Shown here piece by piece: positions 6,886 through 8,729 of a stretch of 8,729 bases of DNA (positions within the stretch are counted from its first letter, which is position 1; the number at the start of each line of letters is the position of its first letter). The stretch lies in the NCBI GenBank assembly GCA_035513655.1, contig DATKBV010000545.1, positions 1-8,729 of the forward strand, written 5' to 3'. The notes beneath the pieces were generated by a model that was given only the letters and a program-made list of their open reading frames with translations, searched no databases and was not told the DNA's origin. The stretch comes from GCA-2726245 sp035513655 (GTDB lineage Bacteria > Planctomycetota > Planctomycetia > Pirellulales > Pirellulaceae). A program made the translations under genes and the position numbers.

Positions 6886-7872
6886 GTGAGAGCGAAAGTA
6901 AGAAACCACTACAGGAACATATTCGGACGGGAAAGGTTCCCATCCTACGGGGAGGGCTTTACCCTCGTCGAACTGCTCGTCGTTATTGCGATCATCGGTA
7001 TCTTGGTCGCATTAATCCTTCCGGCCGTGCAAGCGGCGCGTGAAGCGGCGCGAAAAATGGAATGCAAGAATCATCTGAAACAAATTGGCACGGCGTTTCA
7101 CTTGCACCACGACACGTACAAACACTTCCCAACAAACGGCTGGGGATGGCGGTGGGTTGGCGATTCGAAGCGAGGCTTTGGACAAGCACAACCTGGCGGA
7201 TGGTGTTTTAACGTGCTGCCGTATCTCGAACAGCAGTCGGCTCGCGACTTGGGGACGGGAGGGATATCAACTGCTAAATTGCTTCAAACGCCCGTCGCAG
7301 TGCTTTATTGCCCCTCACGACGTGACGCTGGGAACTATCCAGTAGACATCGCATTGCCACCGATTCACAATAGCGACCCAGTCACTACGGCAGCACGGAC
7401 GGACTATGCGGTGTGTGCCGGCGACGCGATAATCAACACGCCGTCCGGCCCGCCGAGTATGAACCCCAACGACTTGCAGGCGTATGCCTGGCCCCCGTGG
7501 CGCAATGCAACTGGCGTCAGTTATGTGCTAACGACGATTCGCATGGCGGCGGTAACGGACGGAACGAGCAATACCGCATTGGTCGGTGAGAAGTATCTGT
7601 CACGATTGCACTATCTCGATGGAAATTCCCTCGGCGACGATCAACCGGCGTATCTGGGGGACGACGCCGACAATCGCCGTTGGACCGACGAACCGCCGAA
7701 GAAGGATAGCAAGCCCGACGACATCCAGCACTTCGGCAGTGCCCACTCTGGTGGCTGTCACTTCGTTCTCGCCGACGGTTCAACACGTTTGATCAGCTAC
7801 ACGATCGACGCCACGGTCTTTAGGAACTTCGGCAATCGCCACGACGGGAACCCGATCGAGCTGGGAGATTAA
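6886..7872 (+). CDS. DUF1559 protein with type IV prepilin-like N-terminus
   Basis: The product is 328 residues from a GTG at 6886, with AAGAGA about eight bases upstream, and starts 12 bases after the GT2 stop. The leader is 24 residues, long and basic, ending in Glu-Gly. The cleavage site is G24/F25, and FTLVE puts Glu29 at +5 of the mature protein, as in type IV prepilins. A hydrophobic helix and the block PAVQAAREAARKMEC follow, a hallmark of the planctomycete DUF1559 (SBP_bac_10) family. Later family blocks are TDGTSNTALVGEKY and the C-terminal FGSAHSGGCHFVLADG with VFRNFGNR. The protein is full length for the family. Members are processed by prepilin peptidase and thought to be pseudopilins or surface proteins of unknown role. 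Planctomycete genomes carry many copies, so its link to the genes before it rests on spacing alone. Glycosylation by the two upstream enzymes is possible but not shown. Confidence 0.93.
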   Translation: MRAKVRNHYRNIFGRERFPSYGEGFTLVELLVVIAIIGILVALILPAVQAAREAARKMECKNHLKQIGTAFHLHHDTYKHFPTNGWGWRWVGDSKRGFGQAQPGGWCFNVLPYLEQQSARDLGTGGISTAKLLQTPVAVLYCPSRRDAGNYPVDIALPPIHNSDPVTTAARTDYAVCAGDAIINTPSGPPSMNPNDLQAYAWPPWRNATGVSYVLTTIRMAAVTDGTSNTALVGEKYLSRLHYLDGNSLGDDQPAYLGDDADNRRWTDEPPKKDSKPDDIQHFGSAHSGGCHFVLADGSTRLISYTIDATVFRNFGNRHDGNPIELGD

Positions 7873-8525
7873 TGATTCCAGGAAAACTCGGTGCTGTTGA
7901 CCAAGACCCAGTATAGATCCTCGAGGCGCTCGCTGCGCTTGTCGCCTGTCGTTCCGTGCAGCAACTTCACGAAGTGGGCTTGTTCGGCGGCCGAGGGAAG
8001 TCGCGACAAGACCGTCAGATAACTGGTCTCGACCGCTTTCTCATCCGTGGGTGCCAGCACTGAGATCCGCGTCGTCGCGTTCAAAAACGGATTTGGCCTG
8101 GTGCGTTCCTTGACAAGCTCGCCGTTCATCATCAGCAGTCGCTGTGCGATCGTTCCCGCGCGATCTTCAAACTCGTCCTCGCCCGTGTCGCCATACCGCT
8201 GAATGAACTGATTCTGCTCGTTGAAACGCTGCAACTGCGAGATAATGTGCGAATTGGCGTCGATCGTCGTGAGCGAAGCGGCTTGCAGCAATCCACCGGC
8301 CATTTGCTCCGGCCGCAGTCTGGTGAGCGGGAAGACTGCCCAAGCATCCTCGTGCTCCTGAGTCACCTCGAAATCGGCACGGCTATCGAGCTGAAACGCC
8401 TTGGTGCCGGCGATCATGCGAGCGAGGTGACGTAAGTCGTAGTCGTGCTTCACGAAATCGTCGGCCAGCGTTTCCAGGCCCGGCGGATACTCGCCGTACA
8501 ACGGAATGTCGTCGATGGGCTCGGC
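7869..8525 (-). pseudogene. Truncated DUF1553 protein, C-terminal remnant
   Basis: On the minus strand an open frame encodes the end of a DUF1553 protein. Family-like blocks are EPIDDIPL, YPPGLETLADDF, HDYDLRHLARMI, FPLTRLRPEQMAGGLLQ, QRYGDTGEDEFEDR, LLMMNGELV, LSRLPSAAEQ and the usual final LVNSTEF. Full members are large exported proteins with an N-terminal DUF1549 domain, and sometimes a cytochrome-like domain, all missing here. Likeness to the family stops near 8525, about 40 bases from the end of pntB. Before that the frame continues into pntB antiphase codons until a stop at 8685-8687, without ATG or GTG; the only start is a TTG at 8501 with no ribosome binding site. About 218 residues remain. 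The C-terminus looks intact, so this is a 5'-deleted remnant, unless a recently shortened protein is still made. Function of the family is unknown. Confidence 0.78.
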
Positions 8526-8563
8526 AGTTCCGTTCTTGGGATTGTAGCGCGAGTGAGAACTAG

Positions 8564-8729
8564 TTACGCGTCCCGCAAGGCCGCCGCAATTTCGAGCACC
8601 GCGTCCTTGCCGTCGCCGTACAGCATCATCGCGTTGTCGGCGGCGAACAGGGGGTTGGGAATACCCGCGAAGCCGGGGCTTAGGCTACGCTTGATCACGA
8701 TCACCGTGCGCGCTTTATCGACGTCGATG
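8564..8729 (-). CDS. pntB: NAD(P) transhydrogenase subunit beta, C-terminal end (partial)
   Basis: This frame is open to the right edge and ends with TAA at 8566-8564, giving the last 54 residues. The string IDVDKARTVIVIKRS, then GFAGIPNPLF, then MMLYGDGKDAV and a short final helix matches the NADP(H)-binding domain III at the C-terminus of PntB (compare KRSM, GYAG, NPLF and MLFGDAK in the enterobacterial protein, from memory). With PntA the enzyme couples proton flow across the membrane to hydride transfer from NADH to NADP+. The end is complete by family comparison, so the adjacent rearrangement has not damaged it. It uses a different frame from the DUF1553 remnant that follows it. Confidence 0.87.
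   Translation of the reverse strand, partial: IDVDKARTVIVIKRSLSPGFAGIPNPLFAADNAMMLYGDGKDAVLEIAAALRDA

Noticed and set aside
8247..8435. 62-codon + strand frame opposite the DUF1553 remnant
   Set aside because: It is antisense to clear DUF1553 family blocks and its product has no recognisable features.
8502..8684. Reading the DUF1553 remnant as a longer gene reaching into pntB
   Set aside because: The frame is open, but its residues are Arg-rich antiphase translation of pntB and contain no ATG or GTG. The pntB frame gives a clear family match instead.

Overview
The window comes from a member of the Planctomycetota, most likely of the Pirellulales type. The evidence is a DUF1559 protein with a type IV prepilin-like N-terminus, the C-terminal part of a DUF1553 protein, and a DUF1573 protein next to a thioredoxin-like redox domain. 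These families are greatly expanded in, or typical of, that phylum. No rRNA, tRNA, CRISPR array, transposase or integrase was found, and no gene-free stretch exceeds 60 bases.

From position 1 to 7872 eight genes run head to tail on the + strand, with overlaps of a few bases or gaps of at most about 60 bases. They probably form one or two transcription units. In order they are: the 3' end of a thioredoxin-like redox protein (1-282); a membrane-anchored DUF1573 protein (279-1424); an unrecognised exported protein with a C-terminal membrane anchor (1421-2533); a small exported protein with eight mature cysteines (2591-2992); an exported seven-bladed WD40-like propeller (3045-4262); a multi-pass GT39/PMT-like glycosyltransferase (4262-6052); a DPM1-like family 2 glycosyltransferase (6049-6873); and a DUF1559 pseudopilin-like protein (6886-7872). 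A GC-rich hairpin lies between the small cysteine-rich gene and the propeller gene.

Nearly every product is predicted to act at or outside the cytoplasmic membrane. A coherent but unproven reading is a cell-envelope module. The GT2 enzyme would charge a polyprenyl phosphate with a sugar, and the GT39 enzyme would transfer it across the membrane to an exported acceptor such as the pseudopilin or another secreted product. The thioredoxin-like and DUF1573 proteins would deal with redox or assembly of exported cysteine-containing proteins.

From 7869 to the right edge the strand switches. A C-terminal remnant of a DUF1553 protein (7869 to about 8525) converges on the DUF1559 gene, and the two stop codons share the palindrome TTAA. 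Upstream of the remnant is the 3' end of pntB, the NAD(P) transhydrogenase beta subunit (8564-8729), a core metabolic gene. The DUF1553 homology breaks off within about 40 bases of the pntB stop, so this is a rearrangement junction and probably the border between core genome and accessory cluster.
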